Source of the DNA: Nitrospina sp.
Lineage (GTDB): Bacteria; Nitrospinota; Nitrospinia; Nitrospinales; Nitrospinaceae
Assembly (NCBI GenBank): GCA_004357365.1
Contig: SMVT01000065.1
Span: 1 to 12,428 of the forward strand
DNA length: 12,428 nucleotides
Reading direction: 5' to 3'
Position 1 is the stretch's first letter. Every line of letters begins with the position of its first letter. Below the pieces are notes generated by a model. That model was not told where the DNA came from. It searched no databases and saw only the letters and a list, made by a program, of their open reading frames with translations. The position numbers were made by a program, and so were the translations under genes. Shown here piece by piece: positions 6,442-12,428 of the stretch.

Positions 6442-7488
6442 TTAGCCGCGTGCCCGGTGGCTGAGCTGGTATTTTTGCACGGCACGGATGTGGTCCTTAT
6501 AATTGGTGGAGAACTGATGACTGCCATCCTTGCGGGAAACGAAATAGAGAAAATCCGTTTCTTCGGGGTCCAGCGCGGCCTGAATGGATTCCAGCCCCGG
6601 GCTGGCGATAGGGCCGGGGGGAAGCCCGAAATGCTTGTAGGTGTTGTAGGGGGAATCGATCGACAGGTCCTTTTTGCGGATATTGCCGTCGAAGTTGACC
6701 ATGGCGTAAATGACGGTCGGGTCCGTCTGCAGGCGCATTTTTTTCGCCAGCCGGTTATGAAACACGGAGGAGATCAGTTTTCTTTCCTTTCCCAACCCGG
6801 TCTCTTTTTCGATCAATGAAGCCAGCGTGACGATTTCATGAAATGTGAACTGCATCGCCTCCGCCTGTTGCACCCGTTCGGGTTGCAGGACGCGTTCTTT
6901 AAACGTATCCAAAAGGGTTTGGACGATCCTTCGCGCTCCACCGGCTTTCGAGAACTTGTAGGTTTCCGGATATAAATAGCCTTCCAGACTGCCGGACGGG
7001 ATATGCAGGGATTCCAGCAATTCCCGGTTGCGCGTGGCTTCAATGAAAGCCGGCTTGTCCACCAGTCCTTTGGCCTCCAGCAGGTCCGCGATATCGGTGA
7101 TGCGGTACCCCTCCGGGATGGTGACCGTATAAAGCACAGCCATGCCGCTGGTCAAGGCTTCCAGGATATCGTGTGGAGGCATGGACGGGGAGAATCGGTA
7201 TTCCCCCGCCTGGATATGGTTCTGCTCGCCCTGCAGGTAGGTGTACAGCATGAAGGTGCTGGGCTCGTTCAATAATTCCTTGTCGGCCAGAAGATGAGCC
7301 ACCTGCTTTAAGGTCATTCCCGGTTTGATCTCGACGACCTGCCCGTCCTGACTGGCGCTGGCGGGCGTGGTGGCGTACTGGTATAGAAGGGCCGCGAAGA
7401 TGACGCCCATGACCAGCATCACCGCCAAAATCACCGTCAACCGGGATTGGAGACGGCGCAGCAAAGGTTGTTGCGATTTATCTGTCAT
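6442..7488 (-). CDS. mltG: Endolytic murein transglycosylase MltG (YceG family)
   Basis: MltG is an inner-membrane lytic transglycosylase that cuts nascent glycan strands and sets their length. The 348-residue protein has a cytoplasmic Arg-rich N-terminus, one transmembrane helix at about 17-37, a LysM-like region (VVEIKPGMTLKQVAHLL, about 51-67) and the catalytic domain. Family motifs are all present: LEGYLYPETY (168-177), ASLIEKETG with the catalytic Glu at E227, FHNRL followed by LQTDPTVIYA, and SPYNTY then GLPPGPIASPG near the C-terminus. Length matches the family. The ATG at 7488 has no purine-rich Shine-Dalgarno. hisC ends 38 bases upstream, so mltG is probably the last gene of the sir-yicC-gmk-hisC-mltG run. 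Confidence 0.95.
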   Translation of the reverse strand: MTDKSQQPLLRRLQSRLTVILAVMLVMGVIFAALLYQYATTPASASQDGQVVEIKPGMTLKQVAHLLADKELLNEPSTFMLYTYLQGEQNHIQAGEYRFSPSMPPHDILEALTSGMAVLYTVTIPEGYRITDIADLLEAKGLVDKPAFIEATRNRELLESLHIPSGSLEGYLYPETYKFSKAGGARRIVQTLLDTFKERVLQPERVQQAEAMQFTFHEIVTLASLIEKETGLGKERKLISSVFHNRLAKKMRLQTDPTVIYAMVNFDGNIRKKDLSIDSPYNTYKHFGLPPGPIASPGLESIQAALDPEETDFLYFVSRKDGSHQFSTNYKDHIRAVQKYQLSHRARG

Positions 7489-7526
7489 AGGAATAGGAGA
7501 TCAGAAAAACGCCGAAATTTCCATAA

Positions 7527-8597
7527 TTATTTGATTATCTGCGCCATTTGCTCCAGAAAGGCCTGATTCTCTTCGGGTGTTCCGATGGTGACCCGCAGGC
7601 AGTTTTTAAGGCGGGGATGGCTGTCCAGATCCCGGATCAGGATATCCTGGTCCATCAAGCGCTTAAACAGCGCCGCCGAATCCTGCTCCACCCGGAAGAG
7701 TACGAAATTGGCGTCCGAGGGATACACGGTCAGTTGCCGGAATTTGGAAAGCGCGTCGATCATCCGGTCGCGCTCCATCAACAGCTTATCGATTTGTTGT
7801 TGCACCGGCGCGAAGTGGTTCAGCAACCGGTCGGTCATGTTCTGGGACAGGCTGTTGGAGTTATAGGGCAGCCGGATTTTGTCGATCTGATCGATAATGA
7901 CGGGATCGGCCACGGCGTAGCCCACGCGCAGGGCGGCCAGCCCGATTTTTGACAAGCTCCGCAAAATGACCAGGTTGTTGTGCCGGGGCAACTCGGACAA
8001 AAACGTTTTCCGGGCAAAATCGTGGTACGCCTCGTCCACCACCACGATACCGGAAAAATTTTCGATCACCTTTTGCACTTCGGATGCAGAGAAACAGTTT
8101 CCGGTCGGGTTGTTGGGATAACTCAAAAAAGCGATACGGACGCCGCTGGTCTCCAGGGGTTCGAGAAACGGTTCCGCCTTAAAATCCCACTGGTCGTCGA
8201 GGGGATGGATTTGCGATTTCAGACCCATGCCCTGCGCGATGATGGCGTACATGGCGAAAGTGGGATCGGGGAAACCGACCGTATCCTCTGGGTCGCAGAA
8301 CACCTGCAGGAGAATCTGAATCAACTCGTCGGACCCGTTGCCGATGGCCAGGTTTTCCGGGGCGACCCCCAGCCGTTTGGAAAGCGTTTGCTTGAGTGGC
8401 CGGCAGTCGGGATCGGGATAACGGTTCAGCTCGGTGGCTTTGAACACGTCCTCGAACAGTTTCAGAATTTCCGGCGGCGGAGGAAACGAGTTTTCGTTGG
8501 CGTGGAGTTTGATCGCGCAATCGACATTTTCCACCTGATAGGCCTTCAGCGATTTGACCTTGTCTTTGATCAACTGCATTAAATCCAGATTCGACAT
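7527..8597 (-). CDS. hisC: Histidinol-phosphate aminotransferase
   Basis: This PLP-dependent, class I/II fold aminotransferase converts imidazole-acetol phosphate plus glutamate to histidinol phosphate in histidine synthesis. In the 356-residue protein, starting at ATG 8597, one sees KLHANENSFPPPP (30-42), NRYPDPDCRPL (58-68), GNGSDELI (86-93, phosphate/PLP loop), YPNNPTG (160-166), VVVDEAYHDF (185-194, Asp and Tyr contact PLP) and SLSKIGLAALRVGY with the Schiff-base Lys at 217. Family members of this type can also use aromatic substrates, so some role in Tyr/Phe synthesis cannot be excluded. The frame extends to a TTG at 8642, but this would overlap gmk by 43 bases. The ATG two bases after the gmk stop gives the usual family N-terminus and a translationally coupled arrangement. 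There is no clear Shine-Dalgarno. Confidence 0.94.
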   Translation of the reverse strand: MSNLDLMQLIKDKVKSLKAYQVENVDCAIKLHANENSFPPPPEILKLFEDVFKATELNRYPDPDCRPLKQTLSKRLGVAPENLAIGNGSDELIQILLQVFCDPEDTVGFPDPTFAMYAIIAQGMGLKSQIHPLDDQWDFKAEPFLEPLETSGVRIAFLSYPNNPTGNCFSASEVQKVIENFSGIVVVDEAYHDFARKTFLSELPRHNNLVILRSLSKIGLAALRVGYAVADPVIIDQIDKIRLPYNSNSLSQNMTDRLLNHFAPVQQQIDKLLMERDRMIDALSKFRQLTVYPSDANFVLFRVEQDSAALFKRLMDQDILIRDLDSHPRLKNCLRVTIGTPEENQAFLEQMAQIIK

Positions 8598-8599
8598 GG

Positions 8600-9226
8600 T
8601 CAGGCGGGCCCCGATTCGAGGATTTTCCGGATTTCCGGACAATCCGGTTGGTAGCGGCGGATCCGGTTTTTTTCGGCGTGGATGATCGCCAGAATGGTAT
8701 CGACCGATTCGTCGACATTCACATTGGTCACGGCGTAATCGTACAGGTGGCTCTGCGCGATTTCGTTTTTACCCACCTCCAGCCGCCGTTGGATCTGGTC
8801 GCCCGACTCCGTGCCGCGGCGGGTCAACCGCTGTTCGAGTTCTTCCAGGGAAGGCGGGAGAATGAACACATACACCCCTTCGTATTTCAGGGCGCGCAGG
8901 GATTCCACACCCTGAATATCCAGCTCGAGCACCAGGTCTTTTCCTTTTTTGAGCGTGTCTTCGATATTTTTCAGGCCGGTCCCGTAATAGTTGTCGTGGA
9001 TTTTGGCCCACTCCAGAAACTTGTTGCGGTTGGTCATTTCCAGAAAGGTTTCCTTGGAAACGAAATGATAATCGACTCCCTCCTTTTCGTTTTCGCGCGG
9101 CTTGCGTGTGGTGTGCGATACGGAAAAATTGAGGTCGGGCAAACGTTGCGCCAGCGCCTGGCAGATGGTGGTTTTCCCGGCACCGGACGGGGCGGAGATG
9201 ATGATGGGTATTCCTTCTTGAGCCAT
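8600..9226 (-). CDS. gmk: Guanylate kinase
   Basis: Guanylate kinase phosphorylates GMP to GDP with ATP in the cytoplasm. The 208-residue protein has the P-loop SAPSGAGKTT (11-20), the GMP-binding segment SHTTRKPRENEKEGVDYHFV (37-56), EWAKIHDNYYGT (72-83), the LELDIQG strand-loop (100-106) and the lid RLTRRGTES around 133-141, all as expected of the family. The length is typical. The ATG at 9226 is 38 bases after the yicC stop and has no Shine-Dalgarno-like sequence. yicC followed by gmk is a widely conserved bacterial pair. The omega subunit gene rpoZ, which often comes next, is absent, and hisC follows instead, with TGA-CC-ATG spacing. Confidence 0.96.
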   Translation of the reverse strand: MAQEGIPIIISAPSGAGKTTICQALAQRLPDLNFSVSHTTRKPRENEKEGVDYHFVSKETFLEMTNRNKFLEWAKIHDNYYGTGLKNIEDTLKKGKDLVLELDIQGVESLRALKYEGVYVFILPPSLEELEQRLTRRGTESGDQIQRRLEVGKNEIAQSHLYDYAVTNVNVDESVDTILAIIHAEKNRIRRYQPDCPEIRKILESGPA

Positions 9227-9264
9227 AGTCGGATGGTTTGCTGGGTTGGCCCGTTAGCGGACGA

Positions 9265-10146
9265 TTATTCGATGTTCTGGAGCTGTTCCCTGATCTTTTC
9301 CAGGAGGCTCTTGATCTCGATCGCCTGCTGGGAAACCTGATAATCCACCGATTTGGAACCGATGGTATTGGTTTCCCGGTTGATTTCCTGGGTGATGAAT
9401 TCCAATTTACGGCCCAGCGGACCGCCTTTTTGAAACAGGTCGCTGAATTGTTCCAGATGACTTTCCAGCCGGGTGATTTCCTCCGAGATATCGCACCGGT
9501 CGGCCAGTAATGCGGTTTCCTGCGCCAGCCGGGTTGGGTCCAGTTCAATGCCCTCGGTGAGGGTTTTGATTTTATCCTGGAGGCGTTTGCGGTATTCCTC
9601 CAGCACGACGGGTTGGCGTTCCTTGATGCTCCCGGCGAGTTGCCGGATTCCCTGCAACCGTTCGGCGAGGTCGGTTTGCAGGTTTTCACCCTCTTCCCGC
9701 CGCATTTCGATCAACGCAGACAACGCCTGTTCCACCGTTTCCAGAATAATACTCTCGTGCGAGGCATCGAGAGTCAACGGTTCCGTTTTAATGATGTCCT
9801 TCAAATCCAGCAGAGCGTCGATTGGGATGTCACCGCTCAGCCCCAGTTCCTCTTTGATCTGTTTGAAGGCCTCGAAATATTGCGATGCCATCCTCAGGTT
9901 GGGTTTGACCTCGCTATTGGCGGAGGATTCGCCGTTGTTCTCCAGGTTCAGAAATAAATCGAACGAACCACGGGCGCACCGTGACTTGATGAGTTTTTTA
10001 ATGGGCAGTTCCAGTGCGGCCAGGAATTTGGGAAGGCGGGTGTTGATTTCAATGAAACGGTTGTTGACCGAACGGATTTCCACCTTGCAGGCGAAGAGTC
10101 CATTGTGTTGTTCCGACCGGCCGTAACCGGTCATGCTGTTAAGCAT
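9265..10146 (-). CDS. yicC: YicC/YloC family endoribonuclease
   Basis: This protein belongs to the conserved YicC family, whose E. coli member has been described as an endoribonuclease that affects small-RNA turnover. The 293-residue length is typical. It begins MLNSMTGYGRSE, the family's usual start, followed by EIRSVNNRFIEINTRLP (about 23-39) and GSFDLFLNLE in the N-terminal domain. A central region runs to about residue 155 and a helical C-terminal DUF1732 domain carries the signature GRKLEFITQEINRETNTIGS at about 245-264. Acidic and basic residues in this last motif are the most conserved in the family. The ATG at 10146 is 17 bases after the stop of the upstream reductase; AAAGG lies about 10 bases upstream of the start. 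It is followed by gmk, the usual partner. Confidence 0.93.
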   Translation of the reverse strand: MLNSMTGYGRSEQHNGLFACKVEIRSVNNRFIEINTRLPKFLAALELPIKKLIKSRCARGSFDLFLNLENNGESSANSEVKPNLRMASQYFEAFKQIKEELGLSGDIPIDALLDLKDIIKTEPLTLDASHESIILETVEQALSALIEMRREEGENLQTDLAERLQGIRQLAGSIKERQPVVLEEYRKRLQDKIKTLTEGIELDPTRLAQETALLADRCDISEEITRLESHLEQFSDLFQKGGPLGRKLEFITQEINRETNTIGSKSVDYQVSQQAIEIKSLLEKIREQLQNIE

Positions 10147-10163
10147 TCCGCCTGGAACCTTTG

Positions 10164-12428
10164 TTAGGCTTTTTCGATGACGATTTTGTGGTGTCCGTTT
10201 TCTTCCACATGGGATAGCAGTTTATGACCGTCGTTCTGGACACTGCGCGGAACGTTGATGGCCGGTTCGCCATCGTCCAGAAGAACCTCAAGGGTTTGGC
10301 CCGACTGCATGGTCTCCAGCTTGAGCTTGGTCTTGACGTAATTGAACGGGCATTTAACGCCCAGAAGATCGATGGATTGGTTGACCGCCGCCGGATCGCC
10401 GCCGCCATTGCCGGCCGGTTCTTCCGGGACGTTGCCCTTGGAACCAACCCGGATGCGGAGCGATTTATCCGCCTTCATTTTATCGTTGGCTTTCCGGCAT
10501 TCGTCCACCAGCGCCTTGGATTCCTCCAGCATGGACTGTGCCCGGGCCCTATCGGCCTGTTCGGGATCTTCCTGATAACGCTCGGTGATGCCGGCGTGTT
10601 TTTCGGACACGATGCCGGTTTCGACGATCAGCGATTCAAACTTGGTCAGGGTCTCCACGTTGTCGGTATAGTCCATGCCCTCGGTCACCAGTAGAGCGCG
10701 GGCGGACGAGACCAGGGTCCGGTGGGCCTGGCGAACCGCTTCGGCGAATTGGTTTTTCTCAAACGCGCGGTTGCATTGGAACAGAGTCCGCTCGGCTTCG
10801 GACAGGCGATCGGTGATCATATCCGTCAAGGCCCCCGCGCATTCGCCCTGACCCCGGTCATCCAGAGAAAAGACCTGGGTCGCATGGTAGTCGATATACG
10901 ATTGCGGCGATGATTCGATCTCTGGCAGGGCTTTCAGGTCGCTCAGCAGGTCGGTGAAATAATCCTTGCCGACCCGGTCGTAGAACTCCACAAACGATTC
11001 GTTATCCTGCTTGTCTCTCTTGTACGCGTTGACGGATCGGCGCACCGCGTTGGGAACATTTTTTGCCGGCAGTTTGATGACGGGGGTGCCGAACACCGCT
11101 CCGTCTTCGGTGATGCGCCCGCCCAGCATCATTTCGTAATGGGGAGTCAGAACGCCGTTGACCTTTTTCGCGGAACCGGAAAAGCCGATGGACGCGATGT
11201 GATGCTGGCCGCAGGAGTTCGGGCAACCGCTGGCCTTGATGGTGATGTGATCCAATTCGGTCGAGTCGGTCGCTTCGTTTTCCACGTCCTCGGTCAGTTG
11301 GTTGATCAGTCCCCGGGAATGGGTGATGCCCAGGTTACAGGTCTCGGACCCGGGGCAACTCGTCATGTCCTTCAATTCTTCGGTGCCGGCCTTGTGCAGA
11401 CCGATGGGTTTGAGAGCATTGTAGACCAGTGCGAACGCTTCCGGTTTCACCCAGGGGATCATGAGGTTCTGAAACACGGTGTTGACCAGAATGCCGCCGG
11501 CATAATCGGCGGCGATTTTGCTGAGGGCCCGGGCCTGATCATGGGTCAGATCGCCCAATTGCAGTTTGATGTGCACGTTGTAAAACCCGGCCTGTCTCTG
11601 CTCGTAAGTGTTGCGCGCCTTCCACTGAACGAAGTCCGGGTCCGATTCCATATCCCCGTTGGAAGAAAACTCCGGAATATTGGGAATGGTTTCTTCGGGA
11701 ATTTCGATCGCGGGGTATTGGGTGCCTTCCAACTTTTCAAATTCTTTCTGCACGAGCGCGCGCAATTTTTCGATGCCGTATTTGGCCACCACAAATTTAA
11801 AACGGGCTTTGTTGCGGTTGCGTTTGTCGCCATGCTGGTCGAACACCCGCAAGATAGCTTCGCAGGTGCGCAGAATATCGTCCGCCGGGACAAACTCCGA
11901 CAACAGTTGGGCGATATGGGGGGACGATCCCAGTCCGCCGCCCACGAGGACCTTGAATCCACGTACGCCGTCGTTGATCTCGGCGTTCATGCCGATGTCG
12001 TGGATGGGTCCCAGACCACAGCCTTGGCACCCGCCGAGGCTGATTTTGAATTTGCGGGCCAGGTTCTGCGTCAACGGATGCCGCAGGAGATACTGGGAGA
12101 CCGCAAGGGCGTAGGGGGTGACGTCAAATTTTTCATCTTTGCAGGTCCCGGATTTGTGACAAGCGGTGACGTTGCGCACGGTGTTGCCGCAGGCTTCCCG
12201 GGTGGTGATGCCGTGTTCCGCCAGATCCTGCAGACCCTGCGGTACGTCGGCGATTTTGACGTAATGGAATTGGATGTCCTGCCGGGTGGTGACGTGCAGG
12301 ATGCCGCTGGAATAGTTCGCCCCGAAATCCGCCAGACAGTTGAGCTGGTCCGAAGTGATGCGGCCGAAGGGCAGTTTGGTGCGGATCATCTGCACGTCTT
12401 CCTGCCGTTGTCCGTAAATGCCCTGTTG
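10164..12428 (-). CDS. Siroheme [4Fe-4S] sulfite (or nitrite) reductase fused to HEPN-like and TusA-like domains, N-terminus beyond window edge
   Basis: 754 residues are visible and the start lies off the right edge: the frame is open through QQGIYGQRQED before an internal Val. Layout in visible numbering: ferredoxin-like half domain to about 65 (GQRQED, IRTKLPFGRI); first siroheme half about 70-225, with C90, C96, C134 and C137; second ferredoxin-like half about 265-345; second siroheme half with the cluster ligands C358 and C364 (SCPGSETC) and C402 and C406 (GCPNSCG), the latter being the site shared with siroheme. Residues about 525-650 form a helical segment resembling HEPN domains (AHRTLVSSARALLVTEGMDY). 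A TusA-type domain (about 685-754) carries Cys693 in GVKCPFNYVK and LDDGEPAINVPRSV. Family knowledge: such enzymes reduce sulfite to sulfide or nitrite to ammonia with ferredoxin. The TusA fusion favours sulfite and direct sulfur hand-off, which is inference. It is probably cytoplasmic and heads the operon with yicC. Confidence 0.88.
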   Translation of the reverse strand, partial: QQGIYGQRQEDVQMIRTKLPFGRITSDQLNCLADFGANYSSGILHVTTRQDIQFHYVKIADVPQGLQDLAEHGITTREACGNTVRNVTACHKSGTCKDEKFDVTPYALAVSQYLLRHPLTQNLARKFKISLGGCQGCGLGPIHDIGMNAEINDGVRGFKVLVGGGLGSSPHIAQLLSEFVPADDILRTCEAILRVFDQHGDKRNRNKARFKFVVAKYGIEKLRALVQKEFEKLEGTQYPAIEIPEETIPNIPEFSSNGDMESDPDFVQWKARNTYEQRQAGFYNVHIKLQLGDLTHDQARALSKIAADYAGGILVNTVFQNLMIPWVKPEAFALVYNALKPIGLHKAGTEELKDMTSCPGSETCNLGITHSRGLINQLTEDVENEATDSTELDHITIKASGCPNSCGQHHIASIGFSGSAKKVNGVLTPHYEMMLGGRITEDGAVFGTPVIKLPAKNVPNAVRRSVNAYKRDKQDNESFVEFYDRVGKDYFTDLLSDLKALPEIESSPQSYIDYHATQVFSLDDRGQGECAGALTDMITDRLSEAERTLFQCNRAFEKNQFAEAVRQAHRTLVSSARALLVTEGMDYTDNVETLTKFESLIVETGIVSEKHAGITERYQEDPEQADRARAQSMLEESKALVDECRKANDKMKADKSLRIRVGSKGNVPEEPAGNGGGDPAAVNQSIDLLGVKCPFNYVKTKLKLETMQSGQTLEVLLDDGEPAINVPRSVQNDGHKLLSHVEENGHHKIVIEKA

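Noticed and set aside
8598..8642. TTG 8642 as hisC start
   Set aside because: It would overlap gmk by 43 bases, uses a rare start codon, and adds residues not typical of HisC; the ATG at 8597 fits the family length.
10164..12395. Treating the GTG at 12395 as the true start of the reductase
   Set aside because: The frame remains open upstream to the window edge and encodes QQGIYGQRQED, a conserved part of the N-terminal ferredoxin-like half, so the real start is outside.
1..12428. Mobile elements, CRISPR arrays, tRNA or rRNA genes
   Set aside because: I found no transposase or integrase, no spaced direct-repeat array, and no recognisable cloverleaf or rRNA sequence. Repetition in the TPR gene is coding.

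Overview
The window (about 12.4 kb, moderately GC-rich coding DNA) is entirely bacterial chromosome. All eight complete or near-complete genes, plus one more cut by the left edge, lie on the minus strand, so transcription runs from the right edge to the left. I saw no mobile element, tRNA, rRNA or CRISPR array. The content is mostly core metabolism: sulfur or nitrogen assimilation, RNA turnover, GMP kinase, histidine synthesis, cell-wall processing and respiratory complex I. The combination (a NuoG with a full ferredoxin-type cluster set, an exported TPR protein with about 20 repeats, a siroheme reductase fused to a TusA domain) suggests a Gram-negative, respiratory, deep-branching lineage. 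Nitrospinota (Nitrospina-like), Nitrospirota or a deltaproteobacterial-type phylum are candidates. This is an inference from protein style, not from a marker gene.

Right part (12428 to 6442), in order of transcription: a siroheme Fe-S sulfite/nitrite reductase whose N-terminus lies beyond the right edge, ending in a helical HEPN-like domain and a TusA-like sulfur-carrier domain; yicC (endoribonuclease family); gmk (guanylate kinase); hisC (histidinol-phosphate aminotransferase); and mltG (septal/peptidoglycan lytic transglycosylase). Gaps are 2 to 38 bases, so this looks like one housekeeping operon. gmk and hisC are almost touching (stop and start separated by 2 bases).

Middle (6441 to 3676): an AT-rich gap of about 147 bases, then a 756-residue secreted protein built almost wholly of 34-residue TPRs, then a 348-base gap. 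That gap holds three hairpins that may end the TPR transcript, and a near-consensus sigma-70 promoter (TTGACA, 18 bases, TATACT) facing left.

Left part (3675 to 1): nuoE, nuoG and the start of nuoD, driven by that promoter. The usual nuoF between nuoE and nuoG is absent, and nuoD follows nuoG directly. NuoG keeps the cysteines for one [2Fe-2S] and four [4Fe-4S] clusters, one more [4Fe-4S] than the E. coli or Thermus-type core set, and lacks a cysteine at the expected molybdenum-ligand site. The most notable points are this rearranged complex I electron-input locus, the SiR-HEPN-TusA fusion, and the scarcity of Shine-Dalgarno sequences before the starts.
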